DNA of 45,922 nucleotides. It comes from an uncultured Eubacteriales bacterium (GTDB taxonomy: Bacteria > Bacillota > Clostridia > TANB77 > CAG-508). A program made the translations under genes and the position numbers. Positions 8,329 to 18,190 of the stretch are shown in pieces. Location of the stretch: NCBI GenBank assembly GCA_949288095.1, contig CASEIX010000003.1, positions 1-45,922 on the forward strand. Direction: 5' to 3'. A model generated the notes under the pieces. The model was given only the letters and a program-made list of their open reading frames with translations, made no database searches and was not told the DNA's origin. Within the stretch, counting starts at the first letter, position 1, and the number at the start of each line of letters is the position of its first letter.

Positions 8329-9180
8329 CTATGCAAAAAAGAAATATGCTAATACAATAATTCCTAATATGATTCTATAATATCCAAATACTTTAAAGTC
8401 ATGTTTTTTAATATAATTCATTAAGAATTTGATTACAAACATTGATACCACAAAAGATATTATCATTCCAACTAATAAGATAATAATTTCAGCTCCTGTA
8501 AATGCTAATCCAAATTTTACTAGTTTTAATAAACTAGCCCCTAACATAGTTGGAATTGCTAAATAAAATGTAAATTCTGCAGCATTTGGTCTTGATAATC
8601 CAATTAATAATCCGCCAATGATGGTCGCTCCAGAACGTGAAGTTCCTGGAAAAATAGCTGCTAACAATTGAAATACACCAATAATTAAAGCATCTTTATA
8701 TGTAATATCAGAATTTTTATCTTTTGCCCCTTTTCTATTTTTATTCCAATTTTCAATGACAATAAAAGCTATACCAAATACAATTAAAGCAATGGCTATG
8801 CAAGTTGGATTGTAAAATAAAGCTTCAAATGTTTCATCAAATAATAATCCAATAATCGCTGCTGGTACACAACCTACTAAAATCTTTCCCCACAGATTCA
8901 TAATATTCTTATCAAAGTAAGACAAAATCCCTGTTGGTTTAATCGCTTTTTCTTTATGTTTCGTAAATGGCCATATATTCTTGAAGTATAATATTACAAC
9001 TGCTAGAATTGCTCCTAATTGAATAACTACTTGAAACATTGACCAAAATTCTGGTGAAACATTTTCAAATTTTAAAAACTGTTCCACTAATATCAAATGT
9101 CCTGTACTACTAATTGGTAACCATTCTGTAATTCCTTCTACTATTCCAAATATAATAGATTTTATAATATCTAAAAACAT
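8329..9180 (-). CDS. uppP: Undecaprenyl-diphosphatase UppP (BacA)
   Basis: Integral membrane phosphatase that recycles undecaprenyl pyrophosphate to the monophosphate for cell wall synthesis and gives bacitracin tolerance. 283 residues, normal length. The two active-site motifs are visible: EGITEWLPISSTGHL at about 15-29 and PGTSRSGATI at about 175-184. About seven to eight hydrophobic helices. A GGAG site precedes ATG 9180. The ~120 bases upstream hold a GGGGAC hairpin and then the end of dpaA on the same strand. Confidence 0.96.
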   Translation of the reverse strand: MFLDIIKSIIFGIVEGITEWLPISSTGHLILVEQFLKFENVSPEFWSMFQVVIQLGAILAVVILYFKNIWPFTKHKEKAIKPTGILSYFDKNIMNLWGKILVGCVPAAIIGLLFDETFEALFYNPTCIAIALIVFGIAFIVIENWNKNRKGAKDKNSDITYKDALIIGVFQLLAAIFPGTSRSGATIIGGLLIGLSRPNAAEFTFYLAIPTMLGASLLKLVKFGLAFTGAEIIILLVGMIISFVVSMFVIKFLMNYIKKHDFKVFGYYRIILGIIVLAYFFFA

Positions 9181-9205
9181 ATCTTTTCTCTCCTTTATTT
9201 AATGT

Positions 9206-9262
9206 CAGGGGACACACCTTACCTTTGGGTCATTTCTACTTAGGTTAAGGAATGTCCCCTCC
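9206..9262. repeat. GGGGACA...TGTCCCC hairpin element
   Basis: AGGGGACA followed by CCTTA-CC forms an imperfect stem with GG-TTAAGG and TGTCCCCT. It lies between the recoded dpaA stop (9300) and uppP. The unshifted dpaA frame would read through this element, which supports 9300 as the true gene end. Member of the dispersed GTCCCC family. Confidence 0.65.
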
Positions 9263-9299
9263 CCTTGTGATTTATTGTTCATCTTTGTTTTATTTTTTC

Positions 9300-10149
9300 T
9301 CATACATATTGTTTTATAATATCTTTCATATATTTTGCTGATGTCACCGGTGCTGATTTTCCGTGGTAATCCTAATGCTTCTATAAAATTTAATTTTTCT
9401 TGTTCTGCTATTTTTCTATCGATTCCATAAGGCTTGGAAGCTAAGTCAATTACTAAGGTTTCTTTCTTAATTTCCTTTAATTCTTCTTTCAATATTATTT
9501 TAGGAATTGTGTTTATGATTATATCATACTGTTTCAATTTTGTACAATTTTTTTGTAAATTTTCTATTTTTGTCGTTTCATATCCATATGCTATTGCCCA
9601 TGCCTTTTCTATTTCATTTGTTGTCATACAAGTTACTTTGGCAGATAAGCCTTTTAGCTTATATGCTAAAACCTTTCCAATTCTTCCAAATCCCAAAATC
9701 AAACAATTACCATTTTGTAATATTTTGTTTGTATTTTTTAAAATGATTTCAATTGTAGCTTCTGCAGTCGAGATTGCATTTAAGATGGCAAATTCCTCTT
9801 TTTGCATGAAATCAATTACTTGATTATGTTTTCTATGTAATTCTTCTTTTAATTCTTGATGCATATTTCCAACAAATATCGTTTTATTTTCTAAATAATA
9901 AAATAGTTCTCTAGTTGCAATATTTTTATTAGAAAATGGCATATTGACATACTGATTATTTTTAGAAAATGGAATTGGTAAAACAATATTACTAGAAGTT
10001 TTAATCATTTCATCATATTTTTCACATTCCTTAAACTTTTCTAACTTATCAAATCCATATAGTTTTACTTCATGCTTTTCTCTAGCTAATATCTTTGCCA
10101 AGTAAAAAGTTCTTAAATCTCCTCCTATAAGACAAAAATTCGTACTCAT
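9300..10149 (-). CDS. dpaA: Dipicolinate synthase subunit A, with +1 frameshift at CGG
   Basis: Makes the spore solute dipicolinic acid, with DpaB in the known pathway; no dpaB lies in this window. The Rossmann-like N-terminus is MSTNFCLIGGDLRTFYLAKI, and the NAD-binding stretch CLILGFGRIGKVLAYKL is at about residues 148-164. The start at 10149 follows AAGGAGG; 10170 lacks a site. The reading frame meets CGG at 9363-9361 (CCA CGG AAA). Skipping C9363 gives LPGKSAPVTSAKYMKDII and a proper stop at 9300-9302, 282 residues, close to the usual ~295. The LPGK...AP ending is what the family shows. The unshifted frame instead gives a foreign 53-residue tail running through a repeat to 9205. The frameshift is seen directly; that it is productive is inferred. 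Confidence 0.88.
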
Positions 10150-10274
10150 AAAATCCTCCTTCTTATACATTATAGTATAGTTATAAAATTTTATGAGTAC
10201 TTTTTATGATATTGGAATTTTAACTCTTATATTTTCCTATTTAAGATTTTCCTTATACGACCCAGATTATCTCC

Positions 10275-11513
10275 TTATTTTTGTCTTTCATCTGATTGTC
10301 TTTCTATATTTTCTAAGTTGATATTTTTACCATTTTTTTCTTTTACATTTTTCTTTAATAAATTAATATCATTGTAGCTTAAGTGTCTTGTAATATCTAC
10401 CATCTCTTCTAAATGTTCTTTTGCTTTTATTTCTTTTTCTGTTAATTTGGTTTCTTTTTCTGCTTGATTTTCTAAATTAAATGGGATAGAGATTCTTGCC
10501 ATAATCGGTATAAATAATGGTTCTTTCCTTACTTTTTCTACTATTTTTTTAGAAGCAATATCAATTGCCGTATTTACATAGTTGATAGCAGTTTCTTTGT
10601 CGCCTTTCATTAAGTATATTTTAGCCAATTCATAATAAGCATCTGCTGATAATTCATCTTCTTCTATGGATTCTAAAAATCTTTTTTCTGCTTCTTCTAA
10701 ATCTTTATAAATTAATGCAATTTCTGCTAAAGAATATTTGGCATTATATAGCAAAGAATTAATTTCAGCTGCTTTTTCATAGCAGATTTTAGCATTTTGA
10801 AAATCATTTAACATTGTATAAGCAATTCCTAGATTATAGTTTATTTCGTAACTGCCAGGATTATATTTTAAAGCTTCCTGATAAACATTAACTGCTTCTT
10901 TATACATTTCCTTAGAAATTAAAATATCTCCCAATAATTCTGTTGCTTTATACATATCTGGCTTTTTATTTAACAAGTTAAATAACATCTCTGTTGCTTC
11001 ATCTTTTTTATCTAGCTGATTTAATAATTCTGCTACTTTATAATAAGATTGATAATCTTTTTTATTAATATCAATTGCTTGTACATATTCATCAATGGAT
11101 TTTCGCATTCCACCTTCTTTTTCATATAGTTCTGCAAGCATTTTATGCCCTTTATAACTATCTGGTATTTTGGAAACTAAATTTAGTAAAGCCTCTTTTG
11201 CTTTTTTGTCATTCCCCACTGTCAAATATATTCTTGCTATTGCTATATTCATGATTTCAATTAATGTCATGCCTCTCTTTTCTATTATGATAACAATTCC
11301 TGGTATAACAATTGAAACCACATATTTTAATATATTTAAAAGCATATTTAATTCTATGAAAAGTGCAAACCCTAAAAAGTTTAGTACAATTCCAATTGCT
11401 TCTAATATTAAAATGACAATATAACTTGTATCATTGTTTTTTATCATTTTAAAGAACATGTATACAAAAATTGCAAGTGAAACAACTGTAAATATAAATT
11501 GTTCTATTATCAT
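10275..11513 (-). CDS. Membrane-anchored TPR protein
   Basis: 412 residues. Three hydrophobic segments occupy about residues 5-75. Then come eight or so tetratricopeptide repeats (about 90-330), for example YKGHKMLAELYEKEGGMRKS and YEINYNLGIAYTMLNDFQNA, and a charged C-terminal tail of about 60 residues. The repeats would face the cytoplasm if the anchor has the usual orientation. A partner-binding scaffold is the family-level expectation; the specific role is unknown. It is followed upstream by rnhA only 21 bases away on the same strand, suggesting co-transcription. Confidence 0.8.
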   Translation of the reverse strand: MIIEQFIFTVVSLAIFVYMFFKMIKNNDTSYIVILILEAIGIVLNFLGFALFIELNMLLNILKYVVSIVIPGIVIIIEKRGMTLIEIMNIAIARIYLTVGNDKKAKEALLNLVSKIPDSYKGHKMLAELYEKEGGMRKSIDEYVQAIDINKKDYQSYYKVAELLNQLDKKDEATEMLFNLLNKKPDMYKATELLGDILISKEMYKEAVNVYQEALKYNPGSYEINYNLGIAYTMLNDFQNAKICYEKAAEINSLLYNAKYSLAEIALIYKDLEEAEKRFLESIEEDELSADAYYELAKIYLMKGDKETAINYVNTAIDIASKKIVEKVRKEPLFIPIMARISIPFNLENQAEKETKLTEKEIKAKEHLEEMVDITRHLSYNDINLLKKNVKEKNGKNINLENIERQSDERQK

Positions 11514-11534
11514 TTTACATCTCCTCTTCTTTGT

Positions 11535-11972
11535 TTATTCTAAATTCTTAATTGCATTTCTTGCCATTTCATCACATCTGTTATTAAATTCATTATCACT
11601 ATGCCCTTTTACCTTAATAAATTTTACCTTATGTGTTTTCGTCAAGGCATATAATTCTTGCCAAATTTCTTTATTTTTTACTGGTTCTTTTCCTGATGTT
11701 TTCCAGTTATTTTTTATCCAATTGTATATCCATCCTTGATTAAATGCATTTACAACATATGCACTATCACTATATATTTCTACCTCACAAGGAAATTTCA
11801 ATAATTTAAGAGCCTCAATTACTGCTGTTAATTCCATTACATTGTTCGTTGTATTTTTTTGTCCTCCTGATATTTCTTTTGTATTTTCTTTGTACATTAA
11901 AATAGAACCCCATCCACCAGGTCCCGGATTTCCTGAACATGCACCGTCTGTATATATGATAACCTTTTCCAT
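11535..11972 (-). CDS. rnhA: Ribonuclease HI
   Basis: Cytoplasmic endonuclease that cuts RNA in RNA:DNA hybrids. 145 residues, standard length. The catalytic D-E-D-D set is visible: Asp in [11 protein letters not shown] near the start, Glu in [11 protein letters not shown], Asp in [11 protein letters not shown], and Asp in [12 protein letters not shown] near the end. ATG 11972 is chosen, because the upstream ATG at 11990 lies on the AAGAAAGG ribosome site. Same strand as the TPR gene, divergent from tmcAL. Confidence 0.96.
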   Translation of the reverse strand: MEKVIIYTDGACSGNPGPGGWGSILMYKENTKEISGGQKNTTNNVMELTAVIEALKLLKFPCEVEIYSDSAYVVNAFNQGWIYNWIKNNWKTSGKEPVKNKEIWQELYALTKTHKVKFIKVKGHSDNEFNNRCDEMARNAIKNLE

Positions 11973-12071
11973 AAAAAAACCTTTCTTCATTGTTTTTTAC
12001 ATTTTTTTATGATAACATTATATCAGTAAATTACAAATTATACAATATTTTTAAGAAAGGAAGTTTGGAAA

Positions 12072-13304
12072 ATGAGTAAAGTTATCGGAATTATAGCAGA
12101 ATATAATCCATTTCATAATGGTCATGTATATCATTTGCAAAAATCATTGCAAAATACTGGTTCGTCTTATTCTGTTGCTGTTATTAGTGGTAACTTTACC
12201 CAAAGAGGCTCTACTTCTTTAGTGGATAAATGGGCAAAAACAGAAATGGCTATCAAAAATGGTATTGATTTAGTAATTGAACTTCCTTTATTATATTCCA
12301 TTTCTAGCGCTGAAAATTTTGCTGAAGGTGCTATTAAAATTTTAGATTCTTTGAAAGTTGTTGACTATCTTTCTTTTGGTTCTGAATCAGGTGATATTTC
12401 TACATTAAATATGGTAGCTGATATTTTATATAAAGAACCAAAAGCCTATAAAAATATATTGTCTCATGAACTAAGTAAAGGTTTATCTTTTCCTAAAGCA
12501 AGAGAAAATGCACTACTTATGTATTTAAATGATATTCGAAGATTTTCTAATGTACTTTCTTCGCCTAATAATATTTTAGGAATCGAATATTTAAAAGCTT
12601 TAAAAAAATCAAAAAGTTCTATGACTCCTATTACCATTGAACGATATAATACAGGATATCATGATACAACTTATAACGGAAATGTTGCAAGTGCCACAGC
12701 CATACGAAATATTGTTAAAAATAATGGTTGGGATATTTTAAGAAAAGTTGTTCCAGAAAATACATTTTCTACTCTTTTAGAAAATATAAAAATAGGACAT
12801 GTTGTTCCTGACTTATCTGTTTTTGAGAAACAAATCATTTATAATTTACGAAAAATGTCTATTCAAGAAATTGCAGAACTTCCTGATGTTAGTGAAGGAC
12901 TAGAAAATGCCATTAAACATGCTGCCAATTCTTGTAATAGTGTAGTAGAATTCTTAAATATTATAAAATCTAAAAGATATACCAATACTAGACTTCAAAG
13001 AATTTTGCTATATGCTTTATTAGGAATTACCAAAAAAGATATTGCTTTATCTAAAAAAGCAATACCATATATTAGAGTTTTAGGCTTTAATAATAAAGGT
13101 AAATATTTAATTTCAGAGGTTGCTAGAGCCAATCCTAAATTAGAAATCATTACTTCTGTAAAAAAATATATGGATTCTAGTAATAACAAAAATTCTAGCT
13201 ATATGTTAGAAAAAGATATTTGGGCTACAAATGTCTACACTATTGGATATGAATATGATTCTTGGAATAATTTAGATTATACGCATAAATTGATAACTTT
13301 ATAA
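12072..13304 (+). CDS. tmcAL: tRNA(Met) cytidine acetate ligase TmcAL (YlbM)
   Basis: Uses acetate and ATP to acetylate the wobble cytidine of elongator tRNA-Met. 410 residues, normal length. Nucleotidyltransferase signature GIIAEYNPFHNGHVYHLQKS at the N-terminus with HNGH as the HxGH motif, then SGNFTQRG. A C-terminal RNA-binding helical part includes VASATAIRN and RYTNTRLQRILLYALLGI. An AAGGAAG site precedes ATG 12072. A strong terminator follows. Confidence 0.93.
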   Translation: MSKVIGIIAEYNPFHNGHVYHLQKSLQNTGSSYSVAVISGNFTQRGSTSLVDKWAKTEMAIKNGIDLVIELPLLYSISSAENFAEGAIKILDSLKVVDYLSFGSESGDISTLNMVADILYKEPKAYKNILSHELSKGLSFPKARENALLMYLNDIRRFSNVLSSPNNILGIEYLKALKKSKSSMTPITIERYNTGYHDTTYNGNVASATAIRNIVKNNGWDILRKVVPENTFSTLLENIKIGHVVPDLSVFEKQIIYNLRKMSIQEIAELPDVSEGLENAIKHAANSCNSVVEFLNIIKSKRYTNTRLQRILLYALLGITKKDIALSKKAIPYIRVLGFNNKGKYLISEVARANPKLEIITSVKKYMDSSNNKNSSYMLEKDIWATNVYTIGYEYDSWNNLDYTHKLITL

Positions 13305-13310
13305 GTAAAC

Positions 13311-13338
13311 AAAAAGAAGGTTTTCACCTTCTTTTTTA
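13311..13338. terminator. Bidirectional terminator, tmcAL / glgP
   Basis: AAAAAGAAGG-TTTTCA-CCTTCTTTTTT: an 8-10 bp stem with T tracts in both directions between convergent genes. Confidence 0.85.
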
Positions 13339-13347
13339 TTTCTTTCG

Positions 13348-15918
13348 TTATTTCGTTATCCATTTTACTAAATTCATGTTTGCTGGTTCTAATAACATTT
13401 CATGTTTTGGCATTACTCTAAATGTATAACCGTAATTTCCACCTGTTGTCAATTCAATTTTTGTTGTAAAATAATATTTTCTGTGTTCTTCATCTGCTTC
13501 TTGTAATTGCATTGGAATAATACTAACATTTTCTACAACGCCATTATCTAATATTTTTCCATAATATGCTTCTACTGTTACATTTTCCACATCAATATTT
13601 GGAAGTTGTACTTCACAGCCTACTTCAATATTATTTCCAGCATCAATCGTGATATTATCAAGATTACTATTTTCTTGTGTTATTTTTACATCTTTCCAAT
13701 TTTCGAATAAATCTTTTTTCCATGCATTATATGCTGCTACATTATCAATATTTTCATAATATTTCTTTGTAAGATTGCATAATGGAATATAGAATTGATC
13801 TGTATAATCTACTAACATTCTGGCTGTACTATATTTTCCTCCTGTTGTTATAATAGAATTTTTCATGATTTCTAGCCATCTTTTTGATATACCATTTTTA
13901 TCTCTGTCATAATATGTTGGAATAATTTTTTCTTCTAATGTGTGATACATACTTTGGCTATCTGCCATATCTTGTGCTTCATATGAATCATATTCTGCAT
14001 TTGTTCCAATTGTCCAACCATTGTCTTGTGTATATCCTTCAGCCCACCAACCATCTAGTACACTAAAGTTGATAACACCATTAACAGATGCTTTTTGTCC
14101 ACTTGTTCCAGAAGCTTCCATTGGTCTTCTTGGATTATTCAACCAGACATCAACACCACTTACTAAATATCTTGACATGGCAATATTATAATTTTCTAGT
14201 AAGAAGATTTTTCCCTTAAATTGTGGCATCATAGATACTTCATGAATATATTTGATTAAATCTTGTCCTTCTTTATCTGCTGGATGTGCTTTTCCTGCAA
14301 AGATTAATTGTACTGGTCTTCCTGCATTATTCATAATTTGTGTCATTCTCTCAATATCTTTGAAGATTAATGTTGCTCTTTTATATGTTGCAAATCTTCT
14401 AGCAAATCCAATTGTTAGAGCATCTGGATTTAATTTTGATACGATTTCATTAATTTCTTCATAACTATATCCAGATCTTCTTAATCTCTCTGTTGTATTT
14501 TCTTTTACAAGATTAATTAATTTTCTCTTTCTTTCTACATGTGCACTCCATAATTTGTCATCTGGAATATTTTTAATTTTCTCCCATACATAATCATGGT
14601 GCATATTATCTTGCCAATATGGAATTAAATATTTGTTATATAGCTCTTTTAATTTTGGCGCTAACCATGAACAAGTATGAATTCCATTTGTTACATATCC
14701 AATTGGAGATTCATTTGCTGCAATGTTTGGCCATACCTCACTAAATAGTTCTCTTGAAACTGCTCCGTGAAGTTTACTAACACCATTTTTCTTTCCTGCA
14801 ATTTTTAATGCTAATATTCCCATATTAAAGCCTTTTTCTAAATCTGGTCCTGGCTTCATTCCTAGTTTTAAAAATTCTTCTCTTGTAATACCTAATCTTG
14901 GCCAGAAATCTTTGAAATATTTTTCGACCAATTCAATTGGGAATATATCATTTCCTGCAGGTACTGGTGTATGTGTTGTAAATACAGTTTTTGAACTTGC
15001 TATATCTCTTGCCACTTCAAATGAAACTTGTTTTTCTTTGATAATATTTTTAATGATTTCTAAGTTTAAAAATGCAGAATGCCCTTCATTCATATGATAA
15101 ACCGTAGGTTTTAATCCCAAATATTTTGTAAGAAGATTAACACCTGCCATACCTAAAACAATTTCTTGTCTAATTCTCATTTCTTGGTCTCCACCATATA
15201 GTTTTAAGGTTACATCTCTATCTTCTACATTGTTTTTTGGTATATCAGAATCCAATAAATATAATTTTACTCTTCCTACATTAATTTGCCATACTTTTAA
15301 ATATAATCTTCTTTTAGGGAATTTAACATAGATGGTTAAATCGTCACCCTTATCATCTTTTACAGGACTAATTGGTAAATCATATAAGTCAATACTATTA
15401 TATTCTGTTTCTTGTTGCCCATATCCATTAATTTTTTGATTAAAATATCCATGTTTATATAATAATCCTACTGCTACAAGTGGAATTCCTAAATCACTTG
15501 CAGATTTCAAATGATCTCCTGATAAAATGCCAAGTCCACCTGAATAAATTGGTATGGTTTGATCTAATCCATATTCTGCTGAAAAATATGCAATTAAATC
15601 TTTTTTATTTCCAGGATATTTATTAGAAAACCATGTATTCCTACTATTCATATAATCTTCAAAGTTTTCTGTTACTTTATCATATTCTTTTAAAAAGGTT
15701 ATATCTTTAGATGCTTTTTCAAGTCTTTCTTGTGATACTTGTTTTAAGAACTTTACTGGATTTTTTGAACATTGTTCCCATAAGTCCATATCCATTTTTT
15801 GGAACAATCTTAAAAATTCTGTATTCCAAGACCACCATAAGTTATTTGATATTTCTCCTAACTTTTCTATTCTTTTTGGTAATTGTGGATTTACCGTTAT
15901 CCTATTAAATACATACAT
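13348..15918 (-). CDS. glgP: Alpha-glucan (glycogen/maltodextrin) phosphorylase
   Basis: Releases glucose 1-phosphate from storage or maltodextrin glucans. 856 residues, of the shorter GT35 type that starts with a DUF3417 domain (RIEKLGEISNNLWWSWNTEF at about 16-35). Catalytic core features: YSGGLGILSGDHLKSASDLG (about 130-149), a glucan-binding and His motif region VYHMNEGHSAF, and the pyridoxal-phosphate lysine region EASGTSGQKASVNGV near residue 610. The C-terminal ~90 residues form a beta-sandwich-like extension. A strong AAGGAGG site precedes ATG 15918. Monocistronic, with no other glycogen gene adjacent. Confidence 0.94.
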   Translation of the reverse strand: MYVFNRITVNPQLPKRIEKLGEISNNLWWSWNTEFLRLFQKMDMDLWEQCSKNPVKFLKQVSQERLEKASKDITFLKEYDKVTENFEDYMNSRNTWFSNKYPGNKKDLIAYFSAEYGLDQTIPIYSGGLGILSGDHLKSASDLGIPLVAVGLLYKHGYFNQKINGYGQQETEYNSIDLYDLPISPVKDDKGDDLTIYVKFPKRRLYLKVWQINVGRVKLYLLDSDIPKNNVEDRDVTLKLYGGDQEMRIRQEIVLGMAGVNLLTKYLGLKPTVYHMNEGHSAFLNLEIIKNIIKEKQVSFEVARDIASSKTVFTTHTPVPAGNDIFPIELVEKYFKDFWPRLGITREEFLKLGMKPGPDLEKGFNMGILALKIAGKKNGVSKLHGAVSRELFSEVWPNIAANESPIGYVTNGIHTCSWLAPKLKELYNKYLIPYWQDNMHHDYVWEKIKNIPDDKLWSAHVERKRKLINLVKENTTERLRRSGYSYEEINEIVSKLNPDALTIGFARRFATYKRATLIFKDIERMTQIMNNAGRPVQLIFAGKAHPADKEGQDLIKYIHEVSMMPQFKGKIFLLENYNIAMSRYLVSGVDVWLNNPRRPMEASGTSGQKASVNGVINFSVLDGWWAEGYTQDNGWTIGTNAEYDSYEAQDMADSQSMYHTLEEKIIPTYYDRDKNGISKRWLEIMKNSIITTGGKYSTARMLVDYTDQFYIPLCNLTKKYYENIDNVAAYNAWKKDLFENWKDVKITQENSNLDNITIDAGNNIEVGCEVQLPNIDVENVTVEAYYGKILDNGVVENVSIIPMQLQEADEEHRKYYFTTKIELTTGGNYGYTFRVMPKHEMLLEPANMNLVKWITK

Positions 15919-16015
15919 CTATATTTCCTCCTTAGTAATTCTCATTCTTTTTTCTCATTGTTATATTTTATTTTACATATACATTATCTATTAAATATAT
16001 AAAAATGTCAAACCT

Positions 16016-16050
16016 TTTTTATGAAAATCTAGTAAAATATTTTCATAAAA
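16016..16050. other. AT-rich hairpin upstream of glgP
   Basis: TTTATGAAAAT pairs with ATTTTCATAAA around about ten bases, with T/A tracts on both sides. Lies between glgP and the histidine kinase terminator; it may be a second terminator or a glgP leader element. Confidence 0.4.
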
Positions 16051-16084
16051 AAAAAAGAACGATTTGACACGTCCCTATCGTTCC
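16047..16084 (-). terminator. Terminator of the histidine kinase gene, GTCCC-family hairpin
   Basis: On the minus strand GAACGAT (16083-16077) pairs with ATCGTTC (16063-16057) and is followed by a run of ten T. The stem begins inside the kinase stop codon. The loop carries GACACGTCCC, shared word for word with the element at 29902-29960. Confidence 0.8.
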
Positions 16085-18156
16085 TTTTTCCATTTGATGA
16101 CAACTTTAAATAAGTCTCCGTCAATATCTATTTTAAATTTTCCATCTTGTAGTTCTGTTAAACTTTTTGCAATGGAAAGTCCTAATCCACTTCCTTCTGT
16201 GTATCTTGATTTATCTCCTCTTACAAATCGTTGCATTAATTCTTCTGCACTAATGTTTAATTTGTCTTTGGATATGTTTTTAAATTCTAAGTATACCTCT
16301 TCTTTTTGTTTTTCTAGTTTGATATATACTCTAGAGCCTTCTAATGCATATTTTGAAATGTTACTAAATACATTTTCAATTACTCGATATAGGTATCGAT
16401 TGTCTGCTTTTATTAGTACATTTTCGTTTGGTAAATCCATTTCTATTTTTAGATTTTTCTTTTCTAATTTGTCTTCAAATTCACCCATACTTTGATTTAA
16501 TAATTCTTTTAGGTTAATGACTTCCATATTTAGTTTTACATTTCCAGATGATACTTTTGAAGCTTCTACTAAATCTTCTATTAATTTTTTTAGTCTTTGT
16601 GATTTTTTATCTAGCACAGCAATATATTGTTCAATTTGTGCATTTTGGATATCCTCCTTTTTCAATAAATCTACATAATTTATAATAGAGGTTAATGGTG
16701 TTTTGATATCATGTGATACATTGGTAATTAATTCTGTTTTTAGTCTTTCTGATTTTAAGCTTTGTTCAATCGCATTAGTAAATCCACCTGCGATATCATT
16801 GATGTATTTCGCCATTATTTTTAAGGTGCCTTCTAATTCTTCTTCATTTAGTTTTACATTTGGATTTCCTTCATATATATTTTTTAATGCTTCATTAATT
16901 TTTTGTACTTTTTTGTTGTATTGAAGTAGCTTGTAATATGCCCATATCCAAAATGCAATCAATATAAGGAAACCAATTCCACTCCATAAGAAGCATGCTA
17001 ATATGATACTAACAGCAACAAATCCCCAATATATAATCGTAATTTTTCGATTTGTATTTTGTTTATCTGTCACTTTTCTAAAGATTTTTTCTAATGTTAC
17101 TTTTATCCATCTACATACTTTATAAGTTAAAAATGAACGGATAAATTGTTTTGCTTTTAATCTTCTAATCGTTGTACTAACCCATACTGCCAAACATGCA
17201 TATCCAATTAAGTAACATAGTAGGAATACAGAAATGAGAATCTTTTGCGGAATCTGTGATTCTATACTTGCTATTGCAAAGCTCATCATCATACCAATAA
17301 CAAACATAATCACAAAAGATATGACTTCATAAGAAATTTTATCAATACTATTTAATTGAATGTCTTCTTTTCCTTTTTCATGTCCTGTTGCCCAAATCAA
17401 ATAGACTATCATGATAATGATGGAAATTGCTGACAATGGTATTAGATAAACAGGCAAGTTCTCATGTCCTTTAAACATATTATATACCGTTTGTTGAACA
17501 TATAAAGAATTGGAATAACTTAATGTACTTGGATCAATATTGGAATATACTTCATATCCTTCCAAATTATCTGTTGAATATGTAGATGAAGTCATATATT
17601 TTGTGCTTTCCTGATTAATACTATCTATATTGGTTGTTATTTTTCCATCTTGATAACTCCAATTTGTCTTTTCTGCTTTTAATTTATTGATTTCATCTGG
17701 ATAATTATTTGAACGAATATTGGTAAACATATTTCCATTTTCTTTGTCTATAATAATATAATGGATATATTGGCTTACCATTGTATTCCTATAATTGATG
17801 ACTTCATAATACACAGGATATGCATAACTTTCATCTTCTATTTCACTATAATTGTCATATGGCGTTTCTTCTGTTGTTTCTAACGCTGTTTCATATGTTT
17901 CTGAAGCAGTTTCACTTTCTGTATCTATTTGCATTCGATTTTTATCTCTACGAATATCTCGAACATTATAAATTAATGTTAATAAATATTCTCTTCCAAA
18001 TTCTTCTGTTTCGATATATTCTTCTGGTCCTTTCATTTCTCCATATTGTGATGTAATAGATACATTGATAATACTAACAGCTAAAACAAAAATCATGATA
18101 GGAATCAATATATAACATAAAAATTTTAATAATATAGATTCTTTAATATCTTGCAT
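16075..18156 (-). CDS. Membrane sensor histidine kinase
   Basis: 693 residues. TM1 at about 12-32; an extracellular domain to about 235 that includes a very acidic Thr/Glu/Ser-rich stretch (about 68-112); then about five further hydrophobic segments (236-256, 278-297, 305-326, 372-395, 396-410). A HisKA domain has the phospho-acceptor His482 in NVSHDIKTPLTSIINY. The ATPase domain shows an N-box-like NRYLYRVIENVFSNISKYA and GSGLGLSIAKSL. It phosphorylates the response regulator encoded 34 bases upstream on the same strand. Overall layout is like the VanS/envelope-stress kinases of Clostridia. The signal sensed is unknown. Confidence 0.9.
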   Translation of the reverse strand: MQDIKESILLKFLCYILIPIMIFVLAVSIINVSITSQYGEMKGPEEYIETEEFGREYLLTLIYNVRDIRRDKNRMQIDTESETASETYETALETTEETPYDNYSEIEDESYAYPVYYEVINYRNTMVSQYIHYIIIDKENGNMFTNIRSNNYPDEINKLKAEKTNWSYQDGKITTNIDSINQESTKYMTSSTYSTDNLEGYEVYSNIDPSTLSYSNSLYVQQTVYNMFKGHENLPVYLIPLSAISIIIMIVYLIWATGHEKGKEDIQLNSIDKISYEVISFVIMFVIGMMMSFAIASIESQIPQKILISVFLLCYLIGYACLAVWVSTTIRRLKAKQFIRSFLTYKVCRWIKVTLEKIFRKVTDKQNTNRKITIIYWGFVAVSIILACFLWSGIGFLILIAFWIWAYYKLLQYNKKVQKINEALKNIYEGNPNVKLNEEELEGTLKIMAKYINDIAGGFTNAIEQSLKSERLKTELITNVSHDIKTPLTSIINYVDLLKKEDIQNAQIEQYIAVLDKKSQRLKKLIEDLVEASKVSSGNVKLNMEVINLKELLNQSMGEFEDKLEKKNLKIEMDLPNENVLIKADNRYLYRVIENVFSNISKYALEGSRVYIKLEKQKEEVYLEFKNISKDKLNISAEELMQRFVRGDKSRYTEGSGLGLSIAKSLTELQDGKFKIDIDGDLFKVVIKWKKER

Positions 18157-18190
18157 TGACTCACCTTCTTTTACTCTTTTTATTTTCTTA

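Noticed and set aside
8145..8360. 71-codon plus-strand frame overlapping the terminator and uppP end
   Set aside because: Runs across a clear bidirectional terminator and overlaps two supported genes.
9205..9362. Longer unshifted dpaA reading frame (0-frame tail to 9205)
   Set aside because: The tail has no family likeness and passes through a hairpin repeat, whereas the +1 frame gives the known DpaA ending.
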